A program made the translations under genes and the position numbers. Below, piece after piece: positions 16,691-25,454 of a stretch of 64,000 nucleotides of DNA. Every line of letters begins with the position of its first letter. Position 1 is the stretch's first letter. Origin of the DNA: Virgisporangium aurantiacum. Its GTDB lineage: Bacteria > Actinomycetota > Actinomycetes > Mycobacteriales > Micromonosporaceae. Below the pieces are notes generated by a model that worked only from the letters and a program-made list of their open reading frames with translations, was not told the DNA's origin and ran no database searches. Location of the stretch: assembly GCF_016863635.1 (NCBI RefSeq), contig NZ_BOPG01000078.1:1-64000 (forward strand), read 5' to 3'.

Positions 16691-17982
16691 TGGTCCCTCC
16701 GCAGGCGCCGGATGTTGAACAACATGGCGGGAAGCACGAGCACGAACAACATCACACCGAGGGCACTGCCGAGGCCGTAGTCGAGGTCGCCACCGAAGGA
16801 GACCCGGTACATCTCCAGGGCGATGACGGTCGCGTCGTCCTGGGAGGACTCGGGTGGAAGGACATAGACCAGATCGAAGATCTTGAGGACGTTGATGGCC
16901 AGTGTCACGAGCACGACCACGAGCACCGGCCGCAGCAGCGGAATCGTAACGAGCCGGAAGGTCTGCCATTCGGTGGCGCCGTCGATGCGCGCCGCCTCCA
17001 GCGCGTCGCGCGGGATCGCGGCCAGCCCGGCGGCGATGAACACCATGGCGAACCCGGCCCAGATCCAGATGTAGGCACCGATGACGGCCGGCGTGACGAG
17101 ACCGGGGCCGAGCCACACGAGACCGTCGGACGGCGGGGTGAAGTTCGACGCCGGGAGACGCACGAGGTACCCGGTGCCGGTCAGCTCGGGAAAGGAGAAT
17201 CGGCCCGACGCGTCGGTCGTGGCCCGGCCCACGACGGCACCGTCGCGCAGCACTTCGACCGAGACGTCCGGGAGCCCCGGTTCGGTGCCGTCGACGACAC
17301 CGGGTTGCCCGCCGCCGCCCCGCGTGAAGTCGAGCCACACCACGCCGGACAGCCCGGTCGACGCGGGCGTCCCGGCGGGGCGCGCGTCGTCCGGCACCCG
17401 CGTCGCGGGCAGCCCGACCAGCGGTAGGAGAACGGGGCTGCCCGCCGCCACGGGTGCCGCGGTCACCACCGCCCCGTGGTCGGTCGCGAGTGCGGCGTCG
17501 TCGCGCGGGGTGGCGCCGTGGTACTTCGACGGCGGTTTGAACGCGTCGTGGACGGCGACGACGGCGGCGTTGACGACGCCACGGTCCGGGCTCTCGTCGT
17601 AGACCATGCGGAAGGTGATGCCGGCGGCGAGGAACGAGATGGCCATCGGCATGAACACGACGGCGCGCAACGCGGTGCGCAGCCGCAGCCGTTCGGTCAG
17701 CACGGCCAGCACGAGGCCGAGCGCGGTGACGACCGTCGGTGCGATGAGCATCCACACGATGTTGTTGGTGATGGCGCGGCGCGTCCCGGGCGAGGTGAAC
17801 ATCGTACGGTAGTTGTCGAGTCCGACCCAGTGGCCGGTGTCACCGCCGTGCAGGCTCAGCCAGATCGTGTACCCCATCGGGTAGACCACGAGAACGGTCA
17901 GCATGACCGCGGCCGGGCCGAGGAACATCGCGGTCAGCACCGGCCCTTCGCGGCGGCGGCGGGCCCGTCCACTCCGGACCAT
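16687..17982 (-). CDS. ABC sugar transporter permease, MalF-like, with an extracellular SdrD-B-like insert
   Basis: 431 residues, about 130 longer than ordinary CUT1 permeases. Residues 1-140 carry the first membrane segments (FLGPAAVMLTVLVVYPMGY) and RMVYDESPDRGVVN, which normally leads directly into the next helix. Instead residues about 141-293 form an extra segment: a linker (HDAFKPPSKYHG) and a prealbumin-like/SdrD-B-type beta domain at about 212-280 (GVVWLDFT, PGLPDVSVEVL, ATTDASGRFSFPELTGTGYL). The membrane part resumes at TPAVIGAYIWIWAGFAMVF, with EAA loop ALEAARIDGATEWQTFRLV. Topology places the insert outside the membrane, where it may dock the binding protein or the cell wall (inference). 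The start ATG overlaps the binding-protein stop by one base. Confidence 0.88.
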   Translation of the reverse strand: MVRSGRARRRREGPVLTAMFLGPAAVMLTVLVVYPMGYTIWLSLHGGDTGHWVGLDNYRTMFTSPGTRRAITNNIVWMLIAPTVVTALGLVLAVLTERLRLRTALRAVVFMPMAISFLAAGITFRMVYDESPDRGVVNAAVVAVHDAFKPPSKYHGATPRDDAALATDHGAVVTAAPVAAGSPVLLPLVGLPATRVPDDARPAGTPASTGLSGVVWLDFTRGGGGQPGVVDGTEPGLPDVSVEVLRDGAVVGRATTDASGRFSFPELTGTGYLVRLPASNFTPPSDGLVWLGPGLVTPAVIGAYIWIWAGFAMVFIAAGLAAIPRDALEAARIDGATEWQTFRLVTIPLLRPVLVVVLVTLAINVLKIFDLVYVLPPESSQDDATVIALEMYRVSFGGDLDYGLGSALGVMLFVLVLPAMLFNIRRLRRDQ

Positions 17983-19289
17983 CAGCTGCTCCCGTAGTCC
18001 TTCTTCGCCGCGTCCTCGAGCCGCTGCGCGATGCCGGTGACGCCGGCCGGATCGGCGAGCAGGTCCTGCAGGGCCTTCCACATGCTCGCGCTGGTGCTGC
18101 CGCCGAACGCCTGCGGGGTCAGGTCGGACATGTCGAACCGGAGCAGGTCGGCGTCGACGACGGCGGTGGCGAGCCGGCGGGTGATGTCGTCGGGGTACGC
18201 CGCCGGGTCGACCTTGCGGTTGGGCGAGATGTATCCGACCTTGCCGGCCATGATGGTCGCCGCGTCGGGCGAGGCGAGGAAGGCCATCAGCGCCATCGCG
18301 GCCTTCGAGTCCTTGAACGCCACGGCCTGGTCGCCGGCGGTCACGACGGCCGGTTTGGAGCCGTCGATCGACGGCCACTCGAAGAACCGTGCCTGTTCGC
18401 CGACCTTGACCCGGCCGAGCTTGGCGATCTCGGCCGCGACGAAGTCACCCTCGAACAGCATGGCCGACTTCGGCGCGCCCTCGCCGAACACGTCGGCGAT
18501 CGACTGGACGAACTTGAGTTGGACCGCGCCGCGCGGCCCGCCCTGGATCGCCTTCGGCGTCTTCCAGTAGTCGGCCAGCAGGTGCAGCGACCGGATCACC
18601 GTGGGGTCGGTCCACGCGATCTCGTGCCTGGCCAGCTGGTCGTACCGCGCCGGACCGGCCAGGCGCAGGTAGATGTTCTCGAACCAGTCGGTCAGCGTCC
18701 AGCCGTCGGCACCGGGCACCGCCATCGGCGTGATGCCCGAGTCGCTGAGCGTCCGGCTCGCGGACAGGAACTCGTCCCAGGTCTTGGGTGGGTGGGCGCC
18801 GGCGTCGTTGAACGTGTCGGAGCGGTACCAGATCACCGACTTGTTGGCCGCCTTGAAGTACAGGCCGTACAGCTTGCCGTCGATGGTGCCCAGTTGTTGC
18901 CAGGCGGTGGAGAAGTTGGCGCGTACGGCGTCGGCGGCCGGACCGGTGAGCTCCTTGATCTGGCCCTTGCGGGCGAACGAGTTCACCACCCCCGGCTGCG
19001 ACACCAGTGCGACGTCGGGTGGTGCGCCACCGGCGAGCCGGCTGTTCAGCAGGACGGGGAGATCGTCTCCGCCGGAGGTGTACTTCACCGTGGCTCCGGT
19101 CCGGCGGCTGAACTCGTCGAGGACCGCTTTGAAGTTGGCCTGTTCGGTGCCGGTCCAGGTCGCGGCGACCTCGAGGGTCTCACCGCGCAGTTCGGTGCCG
19201 GCGGTGGAGGTGTCGTCCCCGCCGGAACAGGCAGTCGCGCCGACGGTCAGCAGCGCTACCAGGGCGCCAAGTGCGCGCTTTCGGAACAT
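17982..19289 (-). CDS. ABC transporter sugar-binding lipoprotein (second importer)
   Basis: 435 residues. Signal peptide MFRKRALGALVALLTVG with lipobox GATAC and lipidated Cys21. Family 1 solute-binding features: VLDEFSRRTGATVKYTSGGDDL, GKLYGLYFKAANKSVIWYRSD, PPKTWDEFLSASRTL, FLASPDAATIMAGKVGYISPN. It resembles AglE/alpha-glucoside-type binding proteins. Encoded between the ATPase gene (27 bp upstream) and the two permeases, so all four genes form one complete importer operon. Confidence 0.9.
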   Translation of the reverse strand: MFRKRALGALVALLTVGATACSGGDDTSTAGTELRGETLEVAATWTGTEQANFKAVLDEFSRRTGATVKYTSGGDDLPVLLNSRLAGGAPPDVALVSQPGVVNSFARKGQIKELTGPAADAVRANFSTAWQQLGTIDGKLYGLYFKAANKSVIWYRSDTFNDAGAHPPKTWDEFLSASRTLSDSGITPMAVPGADGWTLTDWFENIYLRLAGPARYDQLARHEIAWTDPTVIRSLHLLADYWKTPKAIQGGPRGAVQLKFVQSIADVFGEGAPKSAMLFEGDFVAAEIAKLGRVKVGEQARFFEWPSIDGSKPAVVTAGDQAVAFKDSKAAMALMAFLASPDAATIMAGKVGYISPNRKVDPAAYPDDITRRLATAVVDADLLRFDMSDLTPQAFGGSTSASMWKALQDLLADPAGVTGIAQRLEDAAKKDYGSS

Positions 19290-19316
19290 GGCTCTCCTGT
19301 CGGGGGTGTGGCGGCG

Positions 19317-20498
19317 TCACCAGATGGACAGGCCGGTGTCGAGGTCGAAGACGTGCAGCCGGCCGGTGTCGACGGCGACGTCGACGGTCTCGCCGACGCC
19401 CACCCGCGAACGCGGGCTGAACCGGGCGACCAGGCCGGTCCGGTCGTCACCGGTCGCCAACGGGTCGACGCCGGCGTCGCGAGCCAGCTCCAGCACGTCG
19501 TCGGTCACGACGCTGCGGGCCGGAACGGTCAGGTGGACGATGAGGTCGGAGCCGAGCACCTCGGTGAGGTCGACGGTGCCGCGCACGACGGCCACCTGCC
19601 GGCCCCGGCCCAGGCTCGCGTCCGCCAGATCCTCCGGACGGATACCGACGGCGACCGGCCGGTCGAGATACGGGCCGATGCGGGCGGCGGTGATCGGGGG
19701 CAGGATCGGCAGCGTCTGCTCACCGAGTTCGAGGACCAGATCGGTGCCCCGTTCGGTGAAGCGGCCGTGTACGAGGTTCATCGGTGGCGAGCCGATGAAG
19801 CCGGCGACGAACATGTTGGCCGGTCGGTCGTACAGCTCCTGCGGGGGCGCGACCTGTTGCAGGACACCGCGTTTGAGTACCGCGACCCGGTCGCCGAGCG
19901 TCATCGCCTCGGTCTGGTCATGGGTCACGTACAGGGTGGTGACGCCGAACCGCCGGCTGTTGCGCGCGATCTCCGCCCGCATCCGCACCCGCAGTTTGGC
20001 GTCCAAATTGGACAGTGGCTCGTCCATGAGGAACGCCGACGGCCGGCGGACGATCGCCCGCCCCATGGCCACCCGCTGGCGCTGTCCGCCGGAGAGCGCG
20101 CGCGGCCGGCGCCGCAGGTGCTCGCGCAGGCCGAGGGTTCCGGCCGCGGCGGCCACCCGGTGCTCGATCTCCGGCGACGGCAGCCGACGCAGCCGTAGCC
20201 CGAACGCGATGTTGTCGAACACGTCGAGGTGCGGGTAGAGGGCGTAACTCTGGAACACCATCGCGATGTCGCGGTCACGGGCCGGCAGGTCGTTGACGAC
20301 GCGGTCGCCGATCCTCACCTCGCCCTCGCTGATGTCCTCGAGCCCGGCGACCATCCATAGCGCGGTGGTCTTGCCGCAACCGGACGGGCCGACGAGCACC
20401 AGGAACTCCCCGTCGGCGATGCGCAGGTTCAGGTCGTCGACCGCCCGGGTGCCGTCGGCATAGACCTTGCCCACCGCATCGAGCACAACTTCGGCCAC
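19317..20498 (-). CDS. ABC transporter ATPase, MsiK/UgpC type
   Basis: 393 residues from GTG 20498, preferred over ATG 20510 because GGGAG sits 5 bp before it and it gives the family's usual start (M-AEVVLDAVGKVYADGT). Walker A GPSGCGKTT (Lys43), Q-loop, signature LSGGQRQRVAMGRAI, Walker B AFLMDEPLSNLDAKL and the switch His in VTHDQTEAMTLGD are intact. The C-terminal TOBE/regulatory domain continues to LDTGLSIW. ATPases of this class often serve several CUT1 importers, so it may also energise the 10.6-13.7 kb system. Confidence 0.92.
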   Translation of the reverse strand: MAEVVLDAVGKVYADGTRAVDDLNLRIADGEFLVLVGPSGCGKTTALWMVAGLEDISEGEVRIGDRVVNDLPARDRDIAMVFQSYALYPHLDVFDNIAFGLRLRRLPSPEIEHRVAAAAGTLGLREHLRRRPRALSGGQRQRVAMGRAIVRRPSAFLMDEPLSNLDAKLRVRMRAEIARNSRRFGVTTLYVTHDQTEAMTLGDRVAVLKRGVLQQVAPPQELYDRPANMFVAGFIGSPPMNLVHGRFTERGTDLVLELGEQTLPILPPITAARIGPYLDRPVAVGIRPEDLADASLGRGRQVAVVRGTVDLTEVLGSDLIVHLTVPARSVVTDDVLELARDAGVDPLATGDDRTGLVARFSPRSRVGVGETVDVAVDTGRLHVFDLDTGLSIW

Positions 20499-20955
20499 GG
20501 CGACTCCCATCTCCGGATTTCCGTGGAGACGATGGTGACCCGATTCTGAACGATCGGCGGCCAGATCCGTAATAAGTAACCGAACCGCGAGTTTGTTCAC
20601 AAGATCAGCACTATCCCCGAGGAGGCCGTACGACCAAACCGTCGATGACCTGCGTGTTCGTGGTCAGGTGAAATGAGATTCGCCGGTTGGGCGAATACCG
20701 TGCCACACATTGTGTGAATGGAACGTTATTCAACCGTGACCACGCATTGGGCGGCATTCTGGCACGGTATTTCCAGCCGAGAAACATGCCGGCGAATCCG
20801 CCGTACATTCCCGCGCTGCGCGATGGAGCGCCGCGCGGAAGGGCGCTGCCCGGGAAAGCGCCGCCCGGGAAAGCGCCGGGAAGCGCCGCCCCCGGGAAAG
20901 CGCCGCCCTCGAACCCGCTATGTTCCAGCCGTCCGCTCAGCCGTCAGGAGTGTCG
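20499..20955. other. Intergenic region between divergent ATPase and HemD-regulator genes
   Basis: 457 bp without a convincing gene. The left half (about 20550-20760) is less GC-rich than its surroundings (GTAATAAGTAACCG, TTGTGTGAATGGAACG) and probably holds the two divergent promoters. The right part contains a GC-rich tandem repeat (20843-20914). Short open frames here lack ribosome sites and recognisable products. Confidence 0.5.
20843..20914. repeat. 15-bp GC-rich tandem repeat
   Basis: About 4.8 imperfect copies of GCGCCGCCCGGGAAA: two full copies in a row (the first with one change), a shortened 10-bp copy, a 17-bp copy with two extra Cs, and a partial copy. It lies in the 5' region of the HemD-type regulator, 42 bp before its start codon. 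Slippage-prone; no protein explains it. Confidence 0.7.
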
Positions 20956-22086
20956 ATGGGTGCTGAGTCCCGCGCCCACCCGCCGGACGCCGTCCCGCCG
21001 CTGGCGGGATACAGCGTCGCGGTGGCGGCCGACTGCCGGCGGCACCCGGTGGCCGACATCCTCGGCGGTCTCGGCGCCCGGGTCACCGGCGTTCAGGCGA
21101 TCCGCTCCGTCCCCCAACCCGACGAGCGGCTGCTGCGTGCGGCCACCGAGCGGGCCCTCACCGCGCCGTGCGATGAACTGGTCATCTCCTCGGGCGGCGG
21201 CCTGCGGACCTGGCTCGCGGCGGCCCGCCGCTGGGGTCTGGCCGCCGACCTGATCGACCGGTTCGCCGGGGCACGCGTCCTGGCCCGCGACGGCCGGGCC
21301 GCCGACGAACTGCGCGAACTCGGCCTCACCGTGATCTGGTCGACGGCCGGCGCGTCGACCGAGGAGCTGTTCCGGTACCTCGCCGCGCAGCGTCCGTCCG
21401 ACCGGCGCATCGTCGCCCAACTCGACCGGGCGTCGCTGCGCGAGCCCGCGCAGAACCTCGCCCGTACCGGGGCCGATCTGGTCGAGGTGCCCACGTACCG
21501 GACCCTTCCGCCGTCGCACGTGGGGATCCTGCGCCGCCTCGTCGACCTCGTCACCCGCCGGCAGGTCGACGCCGTCATGCTGCTCGGCGAGCCGGCGGCG
21601 ACGCACCTGCTCGCGCAGGCCGCCGAGTACGGCCGCGTCGACGAACTCCTCAACGCGCTGTGCGACGACGTACGCGGTGCCTGCCTCGGCCCGTTGACCG
21701 CGGCGCACCTGGCCGCACGCGGGGTCCGCCCGTTGCTCGGCACCGGCCCCTACGTCGAGGAGTTGACCGACGCCCTCGCCATTGCCCTGCCGCGGTTCGC
21801 GACGCGGCTGCGGATCAACGGGACGGAGGTGGAGATCCGCGGTCACGCCGTCGTGCTCGACGGCCGGGTGGTGCCGATCCAGAGCGGTCCGATGGCGGTG
21901 CTCCGGGCACTGGCCCGCTCGCCCGGGCGGGTGCTGTCGTGCGCGGAGATCCGCCGTTTCGTACCGGACGGGTCCACAGTGGACGATCACGCCATCGAGA
22001 TGGCCGTGCTCCGGTTGCGCCGCTCGCTCGTCGGCACCGATCTCATCCAGACGGTCATGCGGCGCGGCTACCGGCTGGCGGCCTAG
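20956..22086 (+). CDS. Uroporphyrinogen-III synthase (HemD)-like domain fused to an OmpR-type winged helix
   Basis: 376 residues from ATG 20956, preceded by AGGAG at ideal spacing. Residues about 10-255 have the two-lobed HemD fold (PLAGYSVAVAADCRRHPVADILGGLGARVTGV, VISSGGGLRTWL, GACLGPLTAAHLAARGVRP). Residues about 285-376 are a Trans_reg_C DNA-binding domain (GPMAVLRALARSPGRVLSC, DDHAIEMAVLRLRRSL, IQTVMRRGYRLAA). Such fusions are actinobacterial transcription factors, often near nitrate/nitrite assimilation genes, in which the HemD part is thought to sense rather than catalyse (family knowledge). Here the neighbours are a sugar importer and the type VII island, so its target is unclear. It ends 6 bp from the convergent AAA gene. 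Confidence 0.85.
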   Translation: MGAESRAHPPDAVPPLAGYSVAVAADCRRHPVADILGGLGARVTGVQAIRSVPQPDERLLRAATERALTAPCDELVISSGGGLRTWLAAARRWGLAADLIDRFAGARVLARDGRAADELRELGLTVIWSTAGASTEELFRYLAAQRPSDRRIVAQLDRASLREPAQNLARTGADLVEVPTYRTLPPSHVGILRRLVDLVTRRQVDAVMLLGEPAATHLLAQAAEYGRVDELLNALCDDVRGACLGPLTAAHLAARGVRPLLGTGPYVEELTDALAIALPRFATRLRINGTEVEIRGHAVVLDGRVVPIQSGPMAVLRALARSPGRVLSCAEIRRFVPDGSTVDDHAIEMAVLRLRRSLVGTDLIQTVMRRGYRLAA

Positions 22087-22092
22087 ACATCG

Positions 22093-25000
22093 TCAGACCG
22101 GCGGCGCGACGTCCTCGACCAGCAGGGTGCGTAGCTCGTCGACGCTCGGCGCGTTCTGCGAACGCAGCCGGGTCGCCTGCCGCGTCACCGACAGGTCGAG
22201 CAGCTGCCGGGCGTAGCGGGCGTTTCCGAAGGACCGGTCCACCGGTACGGCCTCGAAATGCGCACGCAGCGCGACCAGTGTGGCGCCCGGGCACTCGTAG
22301 CCGCTGTGCGTCGCGAGGCCGTCGAATATCGCCACCAGCTCGTCCGGTGTGTAGTTGGTGAAGTGGATGTGCCGGCTGAACCGCGACTGCAGGCCCGCGT
22401 TCGCCGCGAGGAACTGGTCCATGTCCGCCGGGTAGCCCGCGACGATCACCACGACCTCGTCGCGATGGTCCTCCATCAACTTGACGAGGGTGTCGATGGC
22501 CTCGCGACCGAAGTCGTTACGCGCGTCCGGCGGCGCGAGCGAATAGGCCTCGTCGATGAACAGCACGCCACCGCGGGCCCGCTCGAACGCCTCGCGGGTG
22601 CGTTGCGCGGTGTGCCCGATGTACTCGCCGACCAGGTCCGGCCGGGCGACCTCGACCACCTGCCCGCCGGGCAGCACACCGAGCACGGCGAGCAGCCGGC
22701 CGTACAGCCGCGCCACGGTCGTCTTGCCGGTGCCGGGCGGCCCGGAGAACACCAGATGCCGCGACACCGACGGCGCGGGCAGGCCGGCCCGCGTCCGTAC
22801 CCGGATGTTCGCCAGCAGGTCGATCAGCTCGGCCACCTCGCGCTTCGCCGCGTTCAGCCCGATCATGCCGTTGAGCGTCGCGAGAAGACTGTCGACCTCG
22901 ACGCTCGCCGACGAGTCGGCGAGTGCCGGCGCCGCGCCGAGGTCCTGCGGCAGCAGCTGGGCCAGCTCGACGCCGGAGGTCTCGTTGGCTTGCGCGAGCC
23001 GGAACGCCTGCCGGCCGATCATCTCCTCGAACACCTTCCGCGCGGCGCGCGCGTTGCCGAAGGACTCGTTGCGCGGCATCGACTCGAACAGCTCGGTCAA
23101 CGCGAGCCGCGTGTCGTACTCCAGCGAGTAGTGGTGGCGACGGCACAGCCGTTCCACGATGGTCACCAGCTCCTCGCTGGTGTAGCTGTCGAACTCCAGC
23201 GTCCGGGAGAACCGCGACGTGAGGCCCGGATTGCCGGCCAGGAAACCGCGCATCTGCGCCGAGTAGCCGGCGACGATGACGACGACCTCGTCGCGGTGGT
23301 CCTCCATCAGCTTCACGATGGTGTCCAACGCCTCGCGCCCGAAGTCGTGGCCGGATCCCGACTCCACCGGGCTGAGCGTGTACGCCTCGTCGATGAACAG
23401 CACGCCGCCGATCGCCTCGGTGAACTTCTGCGTGGTCTTCACCGCCGTGCCGCCGATGTGTTCGGCGACCAGGTCCGCGCGGGACACCTCCACGAGCTGG
23501 CCCGCACCGAGCACGCCGAGCGCGGCCAGGATCTCGCCGTAGAGCCGCGCGACGGTGGTCTTTCCGGTCCCTGGTGCGCCGGCGAAGACCATGTGTCGCG
23601 ACAGCGGCGGCTGCGGCAGCCCCATCGCGGCCCGCCGCCGGCCGATGCGGTGCAGCCCGACCAGCGTCGCCACCTCGTGCTTGACGCGGCCGAGCCCGAC
23701 GAGCGCGTCGAGCTCCGCCAGCAGCGGCGCGACCGGATCGCCGTCGGGCTCGCCGGTGGCCGGCTGCACGGTCGACGAATCGCGGGGGGCATCCGCTGCG
23801 GGTGCGGGACTTTCCGGCTCGGCCGGGGCCGGCCCGGGCGGCGGTTCCGACGGATCGCCGGCCGGCGTTTCGGGCGTGCCGCCGGCCGGTGCCGGCGGAA
23901 CGGGGGCCGGTGCGTGCGGGCCGGCGGCGGATGCGGGTGGCGCCGCGGCGGGCGGCGTGGCGCGGTCGCGCCCGTTGCGGTGCACCGTGGTGTCGGGCGT
24001 CGGCACCGACCCGTCCGCGATGAGCCCGGTACCGGCGTTGCCGGTGACCTCGCAGCGATCCAGCCGGCCGTGCGCGCCGGCGGCGAACCGCACGCCGACC
24101 CCGGCGCCGTCACGGATGCGACTCTCCTCGACCATCGCGGTCGCCCCGGTCGCGACGGTGATGCCGGCCACCGTGGCACCGGACAGGTCGCAGCCGGCCA
24201 GCGCCACCCGGCCGCCGCCGACGCTCACTCCGCGCGCCCCGCCCCAGATCCGGACGTCGGTCACCGTGACCCCGCCACCCTCGATCGCGATGCCGGTGCC
24301 GCAGTCGTCCACTGTGGACCCCGACAGCGTCGGTCGCCCGGTGCCCGCCGCATGCAGTCCGGCGTCGGCGCAGTCGCGGATGGACACACCGGCGATCGTC
24401 GGCGTCGCGCCGTCGCGGATCGCGATGCCGGTGCGGCCACCTTCGACGCTCACACCGTCCACGGTGGCCGTCGATTCCTCTTCGAACACGACGGTTGCCG
24501 CCCCGGCGCCGGTGATTCGGCCGCCGTGCAACTCCGGCCGGCTGGTGCCACCGATCGCCACGACGACCGGACCGGCGCCGTCGACCTGGCAGTCCACAAA
24601 GGACCCGCCGGCGTCGTCGCGCACCAGGATCGCGTGCCCGGTCGCGTCGCCGATCGTGCACCCGTGCACCTCCGGCGCGGCCGTACCGGCGACCACGACG
24701 GCGTGACCGTCGATCGCGCGCAGCGTGCAGCCGGCCAGCCGTGGCGTGCCACCGGTGGCGACGAAGCCCGGGCCGGCGGTGTCCTCGATCGTGCAGTCGC
24801 TGGCGTGCAGCGCGCCGTTGTCCTCGACGGCGATGCCGGGGCCGGCCGTCGCGCGGATCGCGCAGCCGGCCGCGATGCCGCGGCCTCCGGCCGTGCACAG
24901 GATGCCTGGACCGGCCACGTCGGTGACGAAACACCCGCGCAGGCGCGGATCCGCCCGTCCGGCGATGACCACGCCGGCACCGGCCGTGTCCCGCACGGTC

Positions 25001-25452
25001 ACCAGCGACAGCGTCCCGCCCGACGTGCCGTCGAAGAACATCCCGACCCCGTCGGCGTTGGTCACCGTGCAGTCCTGCATGTCGAGCCGGCCCGCCGGGG
25101 CGTGCACGGCGACGACGCCGGCGGCCCGCACGTCACACTCGGCCAGCCGCAACGTGCCGGCACCCACCTGGATGGCCGGGTAGTCGGCGCTGCCCCCGAT
25201 GACGGTGATCCCGCGCAGGCTCACCGAGGAGCCGGCGGCGAAGACCGCCACGCCACCGGGCGCGCGCAGCGTGACCGTGCCACGGCCGTCCTCGGCGACC
25301 AGAGTGACGTCGCCGACCAGGTGCAGGCTCTCCTCGTAGACGCCGGGCTGGACGACGATCGTGGCGCCCGGCTTGGCGGTGGCGATCGCGTCGGCGATGC
25401 GCGGCAGCCCGGTCGGGTCGTCCCGGCTGACCGAGAGAATGCTTGCGGTCAT
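22093..25452 (-). CDS. Right-handed beta-helix protein fused to two CbxX/EccA-like AAA+ ATPase domains
   Basis: 1119 residues from ATG 25452, which has GGAGG nine bases upstream; an in-frame GTG at 25458 is an alternative start overlapping the previous stop. Residues 1 to about 480 are tandem 20-25-residue rungs of a parallel beta-helix (repeated GITVIGGSADYPAIQV, GVGVRFAAGAHGRLDRCEVT types). A Pro/Ala-rich linker (about 485-565) leads to two AAA+ modules with Walker A GAPGTGKTTVARLYG (about 620-634) and GPPGTGKTTVARLYG (about 900-914), and Walker B LFIDEAYTL and LFIDEAYSL. The AAA modules are of the CbxX/CfqX/EccA type linked to type VII secretion. Likely cytosolic. It is last in the operon headed by the giant protein. 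Confidence 0.88.
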   Translation of the reverse strand: MTASILSVSRDDPTGLPRIADAIATAKPGATIVVQPGVYEESLHLVGDVTLVAEDGRGTVTLRAPGGVAVFAAGSSVSLRGITVIGGSADYPAIQVGAGTLRLAECDVRAAGVVAVHAPAGRLDMQDCTVTNADGVGMFFDGTSGGTLSLVTVRDTAGAGVVIAGRADPRLRGCFVTDVAGPGILCTAGGRGIAAGCAIRATAGPGIAVEDNGALHASDCTIEDTAGPGFVATGGTPRLAGCTLRAIDGHAVVVAGTAAPEVHGCTIGDATGHAILVRDDAGGSFVDCQVDGAGPVVVAIGGTSRPELHGGRITGAGAATVVFEEESTATVDGVSVEGGRTGIAIRDGATPTIAGVSIRDCADAGLHAAGTGRPTLSGSTVDDCGTGIAIEGGGVTVTDVRIWGGARGVSVGGGRVALAGCDLSGATVAGITVATGATAMVEESRIRDGAGVGVRFAAGAHGRLDRCEVTGNAGTGLIADGSVPTPDTTVHRNGRDRATPPAAAPPASAAGPHAPAPVPPAPAGGTPETPAGDPSEPPPGPAPAEPESPAPAADAPRDSSTVQPATGEPDGDPVAPLLAELDALVGLGRVKHEVATLVGLHRIGRRRAAMGLPQPPLSRHMVFAGAPGTGKTTVARLYGEILAALGVLGAGQLVEVSRADLVAEHIGGTAVKTTQKFTEAIGGVLFIDEAYTLSPVESGSGHDFGREALDTIVKLMEDHRDEVVVIVAGYSAQMRGFLAGNPGLTSRFSRTLEFDSYTSEELVTIVERLCRRHHYSLEYDTRLALTELFESMPRNESFGNARAARKVFEEMIGRQAFRLAQANETSGVELAQLLPQDLGAAPALADSSASVEVDSLLATLNGMIGLNAAKREVAELIDLLANIRVRTRAGLPAPSVSRHLVFSGPPGTGKTTVARLYGRLLAVLGVLPGGQVVEVARPDLVGEYIGHTAQRTREAFERARGGVLFIDEAYSLAPPDARNDFGREAIDTLVKLMEDHRDEVVVIVAGYPADMDQFLAANAGLQSRFSRHIHFTNYTPDELVAIFDGLATHSGYECPGATLVALRAHFEAVPVDRSFGNARYARQLLDLSVTRQATRLRSQNAPSVDELRTLLVEDVAPPV

Positions 25453-25454
25453 GG

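Noticed and set aside
20611..20808. 65-residue minus-strand frame in the 20.5-20.9 kb gap
   Set aside because: No ribosome site, no recognisable features, and it overlaps the likely promoter region.
20843..20914. CRISPR array
   Set aside because: Units are contiguous 15-bp repeats without unique spacers, so it is a simple tandem repeat.
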